Position numbers and translations under genes: made by a program. Below the pieces are notes generated by a model. It ran no database searches. It saw nothing but the letters and a program-made list of their open reading frames with translations, and was not told the origin of the DNA. From Synaphobranchus kaupii (lineage: Eukaryota; Chordata; Actinopteri; Anguilliformes; Synaphobranchidae), in contig CM056389.1 of the NCBI GenBank assembly GCA_029718625.1, positions 6,694,014-6,758,013 of the forward strand: a stretch of 64,000 bases of DNA, read 5' to 3'. This document shows, one piece after another, positions 44,641 to 59,900 of this stretch (within the stretch, counting starts at the first letter, position 1; each line of letters starts with the position of its first letter).

Positions 44641-45439
44641 TCATTTCCTCTTCTTTCTCATGCAGAAAGTGATAGCAGCTCTCTATGTATATTTTTTATC
44701 GTAAAGGATCAAAAGAAACATTTATGTCGAACTATCCCGCATCACGTGGTTTCGTGAAAAACGATAGCAGAACACGCCCATTCAGTCGTGGTCGGGAGGC
44801 CTCCCGCTTGCAGAACGAGCCCACCCACCGTCAATTTACAACTACGACCGCAGTGGAAGACGATAGGCTATCTATTTTGCAATGATTTAATTGAATGTCA
44901 TTCAGTTGAAGGGTAGTTCCACCGAAAAACAACATTAACCTTATTTGACAGATCAAGGCACAACTAATTAAGTCTCTCTTTGTGGCTGGCCAAAAAATTT
45001 CTGTACTGAGATATTTGAATATAAAGCTGAACTTCCTCATTTTTGAAAGACTACAGTGGCGTCAAGTGGGTGTGTAAATTACATAGACAAATTAAAATTA
45101 AAGTTAAATTATGAAAATACAGTTTGTATTGTAAATGGTACAACTGTCTTGTTTCATGGCTTAAATGAAAGACCATTTTACCATTTACAATACGAGCTTT
45201 GTATTTGTTTATATTCATAATTTAAGTCAAAATAAAGTGCCACAAATGCAAAGAAACTTTGGAAAAATGCAAAAAAAAAATGTTAAAAGTTTTTCTTTAG
45301 TTTGCAATGAAATACTGAGAGCTTCCTATGTGAAACAGGTAAATCTATACATTTCCTGGATCATAAACACTGTATCCACGAGTGTGCAAAAGATCTATGA
45401 TGCTACCCCTTAGGCATTTTATATTGTGTTATGGTTGAA
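44641..45439. other. No gene seen
   Basis: A small inverted pair (ACAGTTTGTATTGTAAATGG TA at about 45119 and TACCATTTACAATACGAG at about 45177) is present; otherwise AT-rich sequence. Confidence 0.45.
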
Positions 45440-46040
45440 ACTAATCTGACGTTAGTTTGAGGGTATGTGACGAAAGTGAGAGATTTTTAAACGTTAGAAT
45501 GGCAATGCTGCAGCTCAGTTAGACATGAAACATTGGAATGACGTCTCAAATTGATGGCCAGTATATAACATCAACTTTACGTTGTAAGGTGGTTGACATT
45601 TCAATTTTTTTAAACATTGAATTCACAACGTTAAAAATAGTATGTTGTAATGATGTTGCAATTTGATGGTCAATCTGTGACGTTGCATTCCAGGTATGTG
45701 AAGGTTGAAAATGAAAGTTTATTCGATGTTGTAATTTGACCGTCACCCTACAATGTTGGATTTATGTCCCATGATGGTTGAAAATGAAAGTTTATTCAAC
45801 GTTAAGATTACAATGTTGTGGCACCATACAAAATCAAACGTCATAATAATATTGCAATTTGACGGACAAACTCTGACCTTGATTTTGCGTTCCATTATGG
45901 TTGGAAATGAAAGTTTCCTAAACGTTATAATAACATGGTTGCGGCTACGTGAGAAATAACATCCTAATCACAATGTTACATAGACAACGTGAATACATCG
46001 TTACCAGTCACATGTTGTTTCACCGTTAAAAATACAACTT
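45440..46040. repeat. Old diverged tandem repeat
   Basis: GGTTGAAAATGAAAGTTTAT TC recurs at about 45703 and 45775, and as GGTTGGAAATGAAAGTTTCC at about 45899. ACGTTGTAA/AATGTTGTAATTTGA words recur between them. Spacing is irregular. No coding signal; frames at 45546-45959 are incidental. Confidence 0.6.
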
Positions 46041-46651
46041 AAAGCCAACAGTGCTTGTTAAAAAAGTAATAAAAAAATGAACTTGTCATGACATCACTTG
46101 TGACAGGCTCAAGGGTAGCCATCACACATCGTAGAGTACTTGCTTTTATTTATTTTCATCATTTTTTTTTGCTTGCTGAGATTTGAACTTTCTCAGGCTA
46201 TAGGCTGTTAGTTTTATATTAACACTAGTATTAGCGCTGTGCCACCATGACTGCATAGAAAGACACGTTGGCTGCTGTATACCCTTTCTTTAAAGTTCTG
46301 GTCTGATTATCATCTGGTAATAGCACCTACGACGTGTCATTTTTGTCAAGTGCCGTAATATTGCATTAAGTTATGTTGGTGATCTGCGCGTAAAGACAGC
46401 TGCATCTAAACCAAACAGGTAGCTAATTAATTTTTTTTTCTTTGGTTGTACTTTGTTGGCAAGTTTACTTTAGAAAATGTACAGGTTTTAAAATGTTAAC
46501 TGCTGCTACAGATTTCTTTACAATTCACAAACAGACATTTATATCAAGAAACATCATGTACAATAGAGAAAGGGGTGATGAATAAATACATGCAGATAAA
46601 AATGAGTAATATTTTTACCTAGAAAATAGCGTACATATAGCATATAGAAAA
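46041..46651. other. No gene seen
   Basis: AT-rich sequence without supported features. Confidence 0.45.
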
Positions 46652-47979
46652 TTTGTTCTGTTGAGGTACATTATATCAGGTGATGTCAAGGTGAGTTGCA
46701 GCGGATATATCTACAGAACTAGTGAGTTCTCAGTGAAACCACCTGGATGGATGGATAGCACTTGGGGTATGTAGAAACATATCAAAACTAAATGTTTGGG
46801 TGAACTGCCCCTTTAACGGTCAGCAGGGCAGCTGATGTTGCTAGTATTCATGCTATTGAAATACAATGGGTTAAGCTCCACAAAATTGCTTGTGTTATAC
46901 CAAAGTGAAATATCCTTTTAAGAAAAAAGGAAACACCTTCAAGTTTTTCCATCAGACCTCAGACCTGGGTCAAATTCATATGGTCTTTAGATTCTGAGAC
47001 GATTTGAAACACTCCTGCAGATCTCTGAAAATATTCAGTAAGCAGCAGCGCTGTAGTACCACAGTTACATGGATGTAATGTTGGGGGAAACGTTATTGTC
47101 ATTGTAAACAAACGGCCTGATTACAAAGGTAAGGAAGGAGTTGTCATTCTTTATTTCAATAATTCTTTTTTCAGATTTTTTTTTTTTTTCCCCCATTTTC
47201 TCCCAATTTGGTATCCAATTAAACCCCTATTCTAATTCAATTCCCCACCATGTAGCAACCGCTAGAGAATCACCGCTACGCAACCCCGGTAGTAGGAAGG
47301 TGGGCGCCACCTCCTCTACAGGGCGCGACTCCTCGAGCTACTGACCGTGATTCCAACTCGCCCAGGGCCGTTCTGTGCGCAGAATGTCACTCCATCGCCC
47401 CGGTATGCAGGCCAAGTTGTGTCTTGTCAAATGTTCCCCACTGGCTGCATACAGGCGTCCGGGCTGAGCTAAGCTTGCCTAGTCTTGTTTATTAGTCAAA
47501 GGTATCTGTTTTTGTGAGCTGATAAATTGTTTTTGGGTTTATGTTAGCTATAAATAGAGGACCTATTTTTAGATATAACGGACCTCAACAGAACATTTAG
47601 ATATTATGGACCTCAACAGAACAAAGTTTGTGGCAGTCAAAGTGCCAAAAATATACATTTGAAAAATCTACAGCAATGTCACTTTCCCAATATAATAACA
47701 CGGTTACTCACGAACATCCACAGACTTTGTTGTGCACATTTCTTTTTCAAAAACTACTTTCTACCAAAATACACCACCTGTCTACTGTATATCTGCAGAA
47801 AGTCTGAACAGTATTCTGGGAATTATGTCTCATCTCAACTTAATCTATTATCCTAGTAGTAGTAGTAGTAGTAGTAGTAGTAAACTACGAGTAGTTTGTG
47901 CTTTAAGATGAGTAATTTCAGCGAGGTCCCCAAAATGAATGGGGCAGTCAAAACGCCAAAAATATACATTCAGAAAAAT
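46652..47979. repeat. Compound fold-back repeat, copy B (rearranged)
   Basis: 46652-47036 matches 42211-42595 over the same 385 bp with only a few changes. 47180-47300 matches 41040-41140; 47390-47577 matches 41437-41650; 47633-47825 matches 41900-42092, including a second single-copy precursor of the 50-bp unit at about 47670-47719; and 47828-47979 matches 41775-41945, with its own GTA tract (47854-47882). The block order therefore differs from copy A. ACCTCAACAGAAC at 47583 and 47611 is the reverse of GTTCTGTTGAGGT at 42214. Confidence 0.8.
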
Positions 47980-50900
47980 CCACAGCAACGTCCCTTTCCC
48001 AATATAATAACATGGTTACTCACAAACATCCACAGCAATGTCACTTTCCCAATATAATAACACGGTTACTCACGAACATCCACAGCAACGTCCCTTTCCC
48101 AATATAATAACACGGTTAGTCACGAACATCCACAGCAACGTCACTTTCCCAACATAATAACACGGTTACTCACAAACATCCACAGCAACGTCCCTTTCCC
48201 AATATAATAACACGGTTACTCACAAACATCCACAGCAACGTCCCTTTCCCAATATAATAACACGGTTACTCACGAACATCCACAGCAACGTCACTTTCCC
48301 AATATAATAACACGGTTACTCACAAACATCCACAGCAACGTCCCTTTCCCAATATAATAACATGGTTACTCACAAACATCCACAGCAATGTCACTTTCCC
48401 AATATAATAACACGGTTACTCACGAACATCCACAGCAACGTCACTTTCCCAATATAATAACACGGTTACTCACAAACATCCACAGCAACATCACTTTCCC
48501 AACATAATAACACGGTTACTCACAAACATCCACAGCAACGTCACTTTCCCAACATAATAACACGGTTACTCACAAACATCCACAGCAACGTCACTTTCCC
48601 AATATAATAACACGGTTACTCACAAACATCCACTGCAACGTCCCTTTCCCAATATAATACCACGGTTACTCACAAACATCCACAGCAACGTCACTTTCCC
48701 AATATAATAACACGGTTACTCACAAACATCCACAGCAACGTCCCTTTCCCAATATAATAACACGGTTACTCACAAACATCCACAGCAACGTCCCTTTCCC
48801 AATATAATAACACGGTTACTCACAAACATCCACAGCAACGTCACTTTCCCAATATAATAACACGGTTACTCACAAACATCCACAGCAACGTCCCTTTCCC
48901 AATATAATAACACGGTTACTCACAAACATCCACAGCAACGTCACTTTCCCAATATAATAACACGGTTACTCACAAACATCCACTGCAACGTCCCTTTCCC
49001 AATATAATACCACGGTTACTCACAAACATCCACAGCAACGTCACTTTCCCAATATAATAACACGGTTACTCACAAACATCCACAGCAACGTCCCTTTCCC
49101 AATATAATAACACGGTTACTCACAAACATCCACAGCAACGTCCCTTTCCCAATATAATAACACGGTTACTCACAAACATCCACAGCAACGTCACTTTCCC
49201 AATATAATAACACGGTTACTCACAAACATCCACAGCAACGTCCCTTTCCCAATATAATAACATGGTTACTCACAAACATCCACAGCAACGTCACATTCCC
49301 AACATAATAACACGGTTACTCACAAACATCCACAGCAACGTCACTTTCCCAATATAATAACATGGTTACTCACAAACATCCACAGCAACGTCACTTTCCC
49401 AACATAATAACACGGTTACTCACAAACATCCACAGCAACGTCCCTTTCCCAACATAATAACACGGTTACTCACAAACATCCACAGCAACGTCACTTTCCC
49501 AATATAATAACACGGTTACTCACAAACATCCACAGCAACGTCACTTTCCCAATATAATAACACGGTTACTCACAAACATCCACAGCAACGTCCCTTTCCC
49601 AACATAATAACACGGTTACTCACGAACATCCACAGCAACGTCCCTTTCCCAATATAATAACACGATTACTCACAAACATCCACAGCAACGTCAATTTCCC
49701 AATATAATAACACGGTTACTCACGAACATCCACAGCAACGTCCCTTTCCCAATATAATAACACGGTTACTCACAAACATCCACAGCAATGTCCCTTTCCC
49801 AATATAATAACACGGTTACTCACAAACATCCACAGCAACGTCCCTTTCCCAATATAATAACACGGTTACTCACGAACATCCACAGCAACGTCACTTTCCC
49901 AATATAATAACACGGTTACTCACGAACATCCACAGCAACGTCACTTTCCCAATATAATAACACCGTTACTCACGAACATCCACAGCAACGTCCCTTTCCC
50001 AATATAATAACACGGTTACTCACAAACATCCACAGCAACGTCCCTTTCCCAATATAATAACACCGTTACTCACGAACATCCACAGCAACGTCCCTTTCCC
50101 AATATAATAACACGGTTACTCACAAACATCCACAGCAATGTCCCTTTCCCAATATAATAACACGGTTACTCACAAACATCCACAGCAACGTCCCTTTCCC
50201 AATATAATAACATGGTTACTCACAAACATCCACAGCAACGTCCCTTTCCCAATATAATAACACGGTTACTCACGAACATCCACAGCAACGTCCCTTTCCC
50301 AATATAATAACACAATTACTCACAAACATCCACAGCAACGTCCCTTTCCCAATATAATAACACGGTTACTCACGAACATCCACAGCAACGTCCCTTAACC
50401 AAATTTAATAACACGGTTACTCACAAACATCCACAGCAACGTCCCTTTCCCAATATAATAACATGGTTACTCAGAAACATCCACAGCAACGTCCCTTAAC
50501 CAAATTTAATAACACGGTTACTCACAAACATCCACAGCAACGTCCCTTTCCCAATATAATAACACGGTTACTCACGAACATCCACAGCAACGTCCCTTTC
50601 CCAATATAATAACACGGTTACTCACAAACATCCACAGCAACGTCCCTTTCCCAATATAATAACACGGTTACTCACGAACATCCACAGCAACGTCACTTTC
50701 CCAATATAATAACACGGTTACTCACGAACATCCACAGCAACGTCCCTTTCCCAACATAATAACACGGTTACTCAGAAACATCCACAGCAACGTCCCTTTC
50801 CCAATATAATAACACGGTTACTCACGAACATCCACAGCAACGTCCCTTTCCCAATATAATAACACGGTTACTCACGAACATCCACAGCAACGTCACTTTC

Positions 50901-53900
50901 CCAATATAATAACACGGTTACTCACGAACATCCACAGCAACGTCCCTTTCCCAACATAATAACACGGTTACTCACAAACATCCACAGCAACGTCCCTTTC
51001 CAAATATAATAACACGGTTACTCACGAACATCCACAGCAACGTCCCTTTCCCAATATAATAACACGGTTACTCACAAACATCCACAGCAACGTCACTTTC
51101 CCAATATAATAACACGGTTACTCACAAACATCCACAGCAATGTCCCTTTCCCAATATAATAACACGGTTACTCACAAACATCCACAGCAACGTCCCTTTC
51201 CCAATATAATAACACAGTTACTCACGAACATCCACAGCAACGTCCCTTTCCCAATATAATAACACGGTTACTCACGAACATCCACAGCAACGTCCCTTTC
51301 CCAATATAATAACACGGTTACTCAGGAACATCCACAGCAACGTCCCTTTCCCAATATAATAACACGGTTACTCACAAACATCCACAGCAACGTCCCTTTC
51401 CCAATATAATAACACGGTTACTCACAAACATCCACAGCAACGTCCCTTTCCCAATATAATAACACGGTTACTCACAAACATCCACAGCAACGTCCCTTTC
51501 CCAATATAATAACACGGTTACTCACAAACATCCACAGCAACGTCCCTTTCCTAATATAATAACACGGTTACTCACAAACATCCACAGCAATGTCCCTTTC
51601 CCAATATAATAACACGGTTACTCACAAACATCCACAGCAACGTCCCTTTCCCAATATAATAACACGGTTACTCACAAACATCCACAGCAACGTCCCTTTC
51701 CCAATATAATAACACGGTTACTCACGAACATCCACAGCAACGTCCCTTTCCCAATATAATAACACGGTTACTCACAAACATCCACAGCAACGTCCCTTTC
51801 CCAATATAATAACACGGTTACTCACAAACATCCACAGCAACGTCCCTTTCCCAATATAATAACACGGTTACTCACAAACATCCACAGCAACGTCACTTTC
51901 CCAATATAATAACACGGTTACTCACGAACATCCACAGCAACGTCCCTTTCCCAATATAATAACACGGTTACTCACGAATATCCACAGCAACGTCCCTTTC
52001 CCAATATAATAACACAGTTACTCACAAACATCCACAGCAACGTCCCTTTCCCAATATAATAACACGGTTACTCACGAACATCCACAGCAACGTCACTTTC
52101 CCAATATAATAACACGGTTACTCACGAACATCCACAGCAACGTCCCTTTCCTAATATAATAACACGGTTACTCACGAACATCCACAGCAACGTCCCTTTC
52201 CCAATATAATAACACGGTTACTCACGAATATCCACAGCAACGTCCCTTTCCCAATATAATAACACGGTTACTCACGAACATCCACAGCAACGTCCGTTTC
52301 CCAATATAATAACACGGTTACTCACGAATATCCACAGCAACGTCCCTTTCCCAATATAATAACACGGTTACTCACGAACATCCACAGCAACGTCCCTTTC
52401 CCAATATAATAACACGGTTACTCACGAATATCCACAGCAACGTCCCTTTCCCAATATAATAACACGGTTACTCACGAATATCCACAGCAACGTCCCTTTC
52501 CCAATATAATAACACGGTTACTCACGAATATCCACAGCAACGTCCCTTTCCCAATATAATAACACGGTTACTCACAAACATCCACAGCAACGTCCCTTTC
52601 CCAATATAATAACACGATTACTCAGAAACATCCACAGCAATGTCACTTTCCCAATATAATAACACGGTTACTCACGAACATCCACAGCAACGTCCCTTTC
52701 CCAATATAATAACACGGTTAGTCACGAACATCCACAGCAACGTCACTTTCCCAACATAATAACACGGTTACTCACAAACATCCACAGCAACGTCCCTTTC
52801 CCAATATAATAACACGGTTACTCACAAACATCCACAGCAACGTCCCTTTCCCAATATAATAACACGGTTACTCACGAACATCCACAGCAACGTCACTTTC
52901 CCAATATAATAACACGGTTACTCACAAACATCCACAGCAACGTCCCTTTCCCAATATAATAACACGATTACTCACAAACATCCACAGCAACGTCCCTTTC
53001 CCAATATAATAACACGGTTACTCACAAACATCCACAGCAACGTCACTTTCCCAATATAATAACACGGTTACTCACAAACATCCACAGCAACGTCACTTTC
53101 CCAACATTATAACACGGTTACTCACAAACATCCACAGCAACGTCACTTTCCCAACATAATAACACGGTTACTCACAAACATCCACAGCAACGTCACTTTC
53201 CCAATATAATAACACGGTTACTCACAAACATCCACTGCAACGTCCCTTTCCCAATATAATACCACGGTTACTCACAAACATCCACAGCAACGTCACTTTC
53301 CCAATATAATAACACGGTTACTCACAAACATCCACAGCAACGTCCCTTTCCCAATATAATAACACGGTTACTCACAAACATCCACAGCAACGTCCCTTTC
53401 CCAATATAATAACACGGTTACTCACAAACATCCACAGCAACGTCACTTTCCCAATATAATAACACGGTTACTCACAAACATCCACAGCAACGTCCCTTTC
53501 CCAATATAATAACACGGTTACTCACAAACATCCACAGCAACGTCACTTTCCCAACATAATAACACGGTTACTCACAAACATCCACAGCAACGTCACTTTC
53601 CCAATATAATAACATGGTTACTCACAAACATCCACAGCAACGTCACTTTCCCAACATAATAACACGGTTACTCACAAACATCCACAGCAACGTCCCTTTC
53701 CCAATATAATAACACGGTTACTCACAAACATCCACAGCAATGTCCCTTTCTCAATATAATAACACGGTTACTCACAAACATCCACAGCAACGTCCCTTTC
53801 CCAATATAATAACACGATTACTCACAAACATCCACAGCAACGTCCCTTTCCCAATATAATAACACGGTTACTCACAAACATCCACAGCAACGTCCCTTTC

Positions 53901-56900
53901 CCAATATAATAACACGATTACTCAGAAACATCCACAGCAATGTCACTTTCCCAATATAATAACACGGTTACTCACGAACATCCACAGCAACGTCCCTTTC
54001 CCAATATAATAACACGGTTAGTCACGAACATCCACAGCAACGTCACTTTCCCAACATAATAACACGGTTACTCACAAACATCCACAGCAACGTCCCTTTC
54101 CCAATATAATAACACGGTTACTCACAAACATCCACAGCAACGTCCCTTTCCCAATATAATAACACGGTTACTCACGAACATCCACAGCAACGTCACTTTC
54201 CCAATATAATAACACGGTTACTCACAAACATCCACAGCAACGTCCCTTTCCCAATATAATAACACGATTACTCACAAACATCCACAGCAACGTCCCTTTC
54301 CCAATATAATAACACGGTTACTCACAAACATCCACAGCAACGTCACTTTCCCAATATAATAACACGGTTACTCACAAACATCCACAGCAACGTCACTTTC
54401 CCAACATTATAACACGGTTACTCACAAACATCCACAGCAACGTCACTTTCCCAACATAATAACACGGTTACTCACAAACATCCACAGCAACGTCACTTTC
54501 CCAATATAATAACACGGTTACTCACAAACATCCACTGCAACGTCCCTTTCCCAATATAATACCACGGTTACTCACAAACATCCACAGCAACGTCACTTTC
54601 CCAATATAATAACACGGTTACTCACAAACATCCACAGCAACGTCCCTTTCCCAATATAATAACACGGTTACTCACAAACATCCACAGCAACGTCCCTTTC
54701 CCAATATAATAACACGGTTACTCACAAACATCCACAGCAACGTCACTTTCCCAATATAATAACACGGTTACTCACAAACATCCACAGCAACGTCCCTTTC
54801 CCAATATAATAACACGGTTACTCACAAACATCCACAGCAACGTCACTTTCCCAACATAATAACACGGTTACTCACAAACATCCACAGCAACGTCACTTTC
54901 CCAATATAATAACATGGTTACTCACAAACATCCACAGCAACGTCACTTTCCCAACATAATAACACGGTTACTCACAAACATCCACAGCAACGTCCCTTTC
55001 CCAATATAATAACACGGTTACTCACAAACATCCACAGCAATGTCCCTTTCCCAATATAATAACACGGTTATTCACAAACATCCACAGCAACGTCCCTTTC
55101 CCAATATAATAACACGATTACTCACAAACATCCACAGCAACGTCCCTTTCCCAATATAATAACACGGTTACTCACAAACATCCACAGCAACGTCACTTTC
55201 CCAATATAATAACACGGTTACTCACAAACATCCACAGCAACGTCACTTTCCCAACATTATAACACGGTTACTCACAAACATCCACAGCAACGTCACTTTC
55301 CCAACATAATAACACGGTTACTCACAAACATCCACAGCAACGTCACTTTCCCAATATAATAACACGGTTACTCACAAACATCCACTGCAACGTCCCTTTC
55401 CCAATATAATACCACGGTTACTCACAAACATCCACAGCAACGTCACTTTCCCAATATAATAACACGGTTACTCACAAACATCCACAGCAACGTCCCTTTC
55501 CCAATATAATAACACGGTTACTCACAAACATCCACAGCAACGTCCCTTTCCCAATATAATAACACGGTTACTCACAAACATCCACAGCAACGTCACTTTC
55601 CCAATATAATAACACGGTTACTCACAAACATCCACAGCAACGTCCCTTTCCCAATATAATAACACGGTTACTCACAAACATCCACAGCAACGTCACTTTC
55701 CCAACATAATAACACGGTTACTCACAAACATCCACAGCAACGTCACTTTCCCAATATAATAACATGGTTACTCACAAACATCCACAGCAACGTCACTTTC
55801 CCAACATAATAACACGGTTACTCACAAACATCCACAGCAACGTCCCTTTCCCAATATAATAACACGGTTACTCACAAACATCCACAGCAATGTCCCTTTC
55901 CCAATATAATAACACGGTTACTCACAAACATCCACAGCAACGTCCCTTTCCCAATATAATAACACGGTTACTCAGGAACATCCACAGCAACGTCCCTTTC
56001 CCAATATAATAACATGGTTACTCACAAACATCCACAGCAACGTCGCTTTCCCAATATAATAACACGGTTACTCACGAACATCCACAGCAACGTCCCTTTC
56101 CTAATATAATAACACGGTTACTCACGAATATCCACAGCAACGTCCCTTTCCCAATATAATAACACGGTTATTCACAAACATCCACAGCAACGTCCCTTTC
56201 CCAATATAATAACACGGTTACTCACGAACATCCACAGCAACGTCCCTTTCCCAATATAATAACACGGTTACTCACGAACATCCACAGCAACGTCCCTTTC
56301 CCAATATAATAACACGGTTACTCACAAACATCCACAGCAACGTCCCTTTCCCAATATAATAACACGGTTACTCAGGAACATCCACAGCAACGTCACTTTC
56401 CCAATATAATAACACGGTTACTCACGAACATCCACAGCAACGTCCCTTTCCCAATATAATAACACGGTTACTCACGAACATCCACAGCAACGTCCCTTTC
56501 CCAATATAATAACACGGTTACTCACGAACATCCACAGCAACGTCCCTTTCCCAATATAATAACACGGTTACTCACAAACATCCACAGCAACGTCCCTTTC
56601 CCAATATAATAACACGATTACTCACAAACATCCACAGCAACGTCACTTTCCCAATATAATAACACGGTTACTCACGAATATCCACAGCAACGTCCCTTTC
56701 CCAATATAATAACACGGTTACTCACGAACATCCACAGCAACGTCCCTTTCCCAATATAATAACACGGTTACTCACGAACATCCACAGCAACGTCCCTTTC
56801 CCAATATAATAACACGGTTACTCACGAACATCCACAGCAACGTCCCTTTCCCAATATAATAACACGGTTACTCACAAACATCCACAGCAACGTCCCTTTC

Positions 56901-59900
56901 CCAATATAATAACACGATTACTCACAAACATCCACAGCAACGTCACTTTCCCAATATAATAACACGGTTACTCACAAACATCCACAGCAACGTCACTTTC
57001 CCAATATAATAACACGGTTAATCACAAACATCCACAGCAACGTCCCTTTCCCAATATAATAACACGGTTACTCACAAACATCCACAGCAACGTCCCTTTC
57101 CCAATATAATAACACGGTTACTCACGAACATCCACAGCAACGTCCCTTTCCCAATATAATAACACGGTTACTCACAAACATCCACAGCAACGTCCCTTTC
57201 CCAATATAATAACACGGTTACTCAGGAACATCCACAGCAACGTCCCTTTCCCAATATAATAACACGGTTACTCAGAAACATCCACAGCAACGTCCCTTTC
57301 CCAATATAATAACACGGTTACTCACAAACATCCACAGCAACGTCCCTTTCCCAATATAATAACACGGTTACTCAGAAACATCCACAGCAACGTCCCTTTC
57401 CCAATATAATAACACGGTTACTCACAAACATCCACAGCAACGTCCCTTTCCCAATATAATAACACGGTTACTCACAAACATCCACAGCAACGTCCCTTTC
57501 CTAATATAATAACACGGTTACTCACAAACATCCACAGCAATGTCCCTTTCCCAATATAATAACACGGTTACTCACAAACATCCACAGCAATGTCCCTTTC
57601 CCAATATAATAACACGGTTACTCACAAACATCCACAGCAACGTCCCTTTCCCAATATAATAACACGGTTACTCACGAACATCCACAGCAACGTCCCTTTC
57701 CCAATATAATAACACGGTTACTCACAAACATCCACAGCAACGTCCCTTTCCCAATATAATAACACGGTTACTCACGAACATCCACAGCAACGTCCCTTTC
57801 CCAATATAATAACACGGTTACTCACAAACATCCACAGCAACGTCCCTTTCCCAATATAATAACACGGTTACTCACAAACATCCACAGCAACGTCCCTTTC
57901 CCAATATAATAACACGGTTACTCACAAACATCCACAGCAACGTCACTTTCCCAATATAATAACACGGTTACTCACGAACATCCACAGCAACGTCCCTTTC
58001 CCAATATAATAACACGGTTACTCACGAATATCCACAGCAACGTCCCTTTCCCAATATAATAACACAGTTACTCACAAACATCCACAGCAACGTCCCTTTC
58101 CCAATATAATAACACGGTTACTCACGAACATCCACAGCAACGTCACTTTCCCAATATAATAACACGGTTACTCACGAACATCCACAGCAACGTCCCTTTC
58201 CTAATATAATAACACGGTTACTCACGAACATCCACAGCAACGTCCCTTTCCCAATATAATAACACGGTTACTCACGAATATCCACAGCAACGTCCCTTTC
58301 CCAATATAATAACACGGTTACTCACGAACATCCACAGCAACGTCCCTTTCCCAATATAATAACACGGTTACTCACGAATATCCACAGCAACGTCCCTTTC
58401 CCAATATAATAACACGGTTACTCACGAATATCCTCCGCAACGTCCCTTTCCCAATATAATAACACGGTTACTCACGAATATCCACAGCAACGTCCCTTTC
58501 CCAATATAATAACACGGTTACTCACAAACATCCACAGCAACGTCCCTTTCCCAATATAATAACACGATTACTCAGAAACATCCACAGCAATGTCACTTTC
58601 CCAATATAATAACACGGTTACTCACGAACATCCACAGCAACGTCCCTTTCCCAATATAATAACACGGTTAGTCACGAACATCCACAGCAACGTCACTTTC
58701 CCAACATAATAACACGGTTACTCACAAACATCCACAGCAACGTCCCTTTCCCAATATAATAACACGGTTACTCACAAACATCCACAGCAACGTCCCTTTC
58801 CCAATATAATAACACGGTTACTCACGAACATCCACAGCAACGTCACTTTCCCAATATAATAACACGGTTACTCACAAACATCCACAGCAACGTCCCTTTC
58901 CCAATATAATAACACGATTACTCACAAACATCCACAGCAACGTCCCTTTCCCAATATAATAACACGGTTACTCACAAACATCCACAGCAACGTCACTTTC
59001 CCAATATAATAACACGGTTACTCACAAACATCCACAGCAACGTCACTTTCCCAACATAATAACACGGTTACTCACAAACATCCACAGCAACGTCACTTTC
59101 CCAACATAATAACACGGTTACTCACAAACATCCACAGCAACGTCACTTTCCCAATATAATAACACGGTTACTCACAAACATCCACAGCAACGTCCCTTTC
59201 CCAATATAATAACACGGTTACTCACAAACATCCACAGCAACGTCACTTTCTCAATATAATAACACGGTTACTCACAAACATCCACAGCAACGTCCCTTTC
59301 CCAATATAATAACACGGTTACTCACAAACATCCACAGCAACGTCACTTTCCCAACATAATAACACGGTTACTCACAAACATCCACAGCAACGTCACTTTC
59401 CCAATATAATAACATGGTTACTCACAAACATCCACAGCAACGTCACTTTCCCAACATAATAACACGGTTACTCACAAACATCCACAGCAACGTCCCTTTC
59501 CCAACATAATAACACGGTTACTCACAAACATCCACAGCAACGTCAATTTCCCAATATAATAACACGGTTACTCACGAACATCCACAGCAACGTCCCTTTC
59601 CCAATATAATAACACGGTTACTCACAAACATCCACAGCAATGTCCCTTTCCCAATATAATAACACGGTTACTCACGAACATCCACAGCAACGTCCCTTTC
59701 CCAATATAATAACACGGTTACTCACGAACATCCACAGCAACGTCACTTTCCCAATATAATAACACGGTTACTCACGAACATCCACAGCAACGTCACTTTC
59801 CCAATATAATAACACGGTTACTCACGAACATCCACAGCAACGTCCCTTTCCCAATATAATAACACGGTTACTCACAAACAACCACAGCAACGTCCCTTTC

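Noticed and set aside
44685..44885. 66-codon frame with arginine-rich middle
   Set aside because: No recognised domain or start context; likely incidental.
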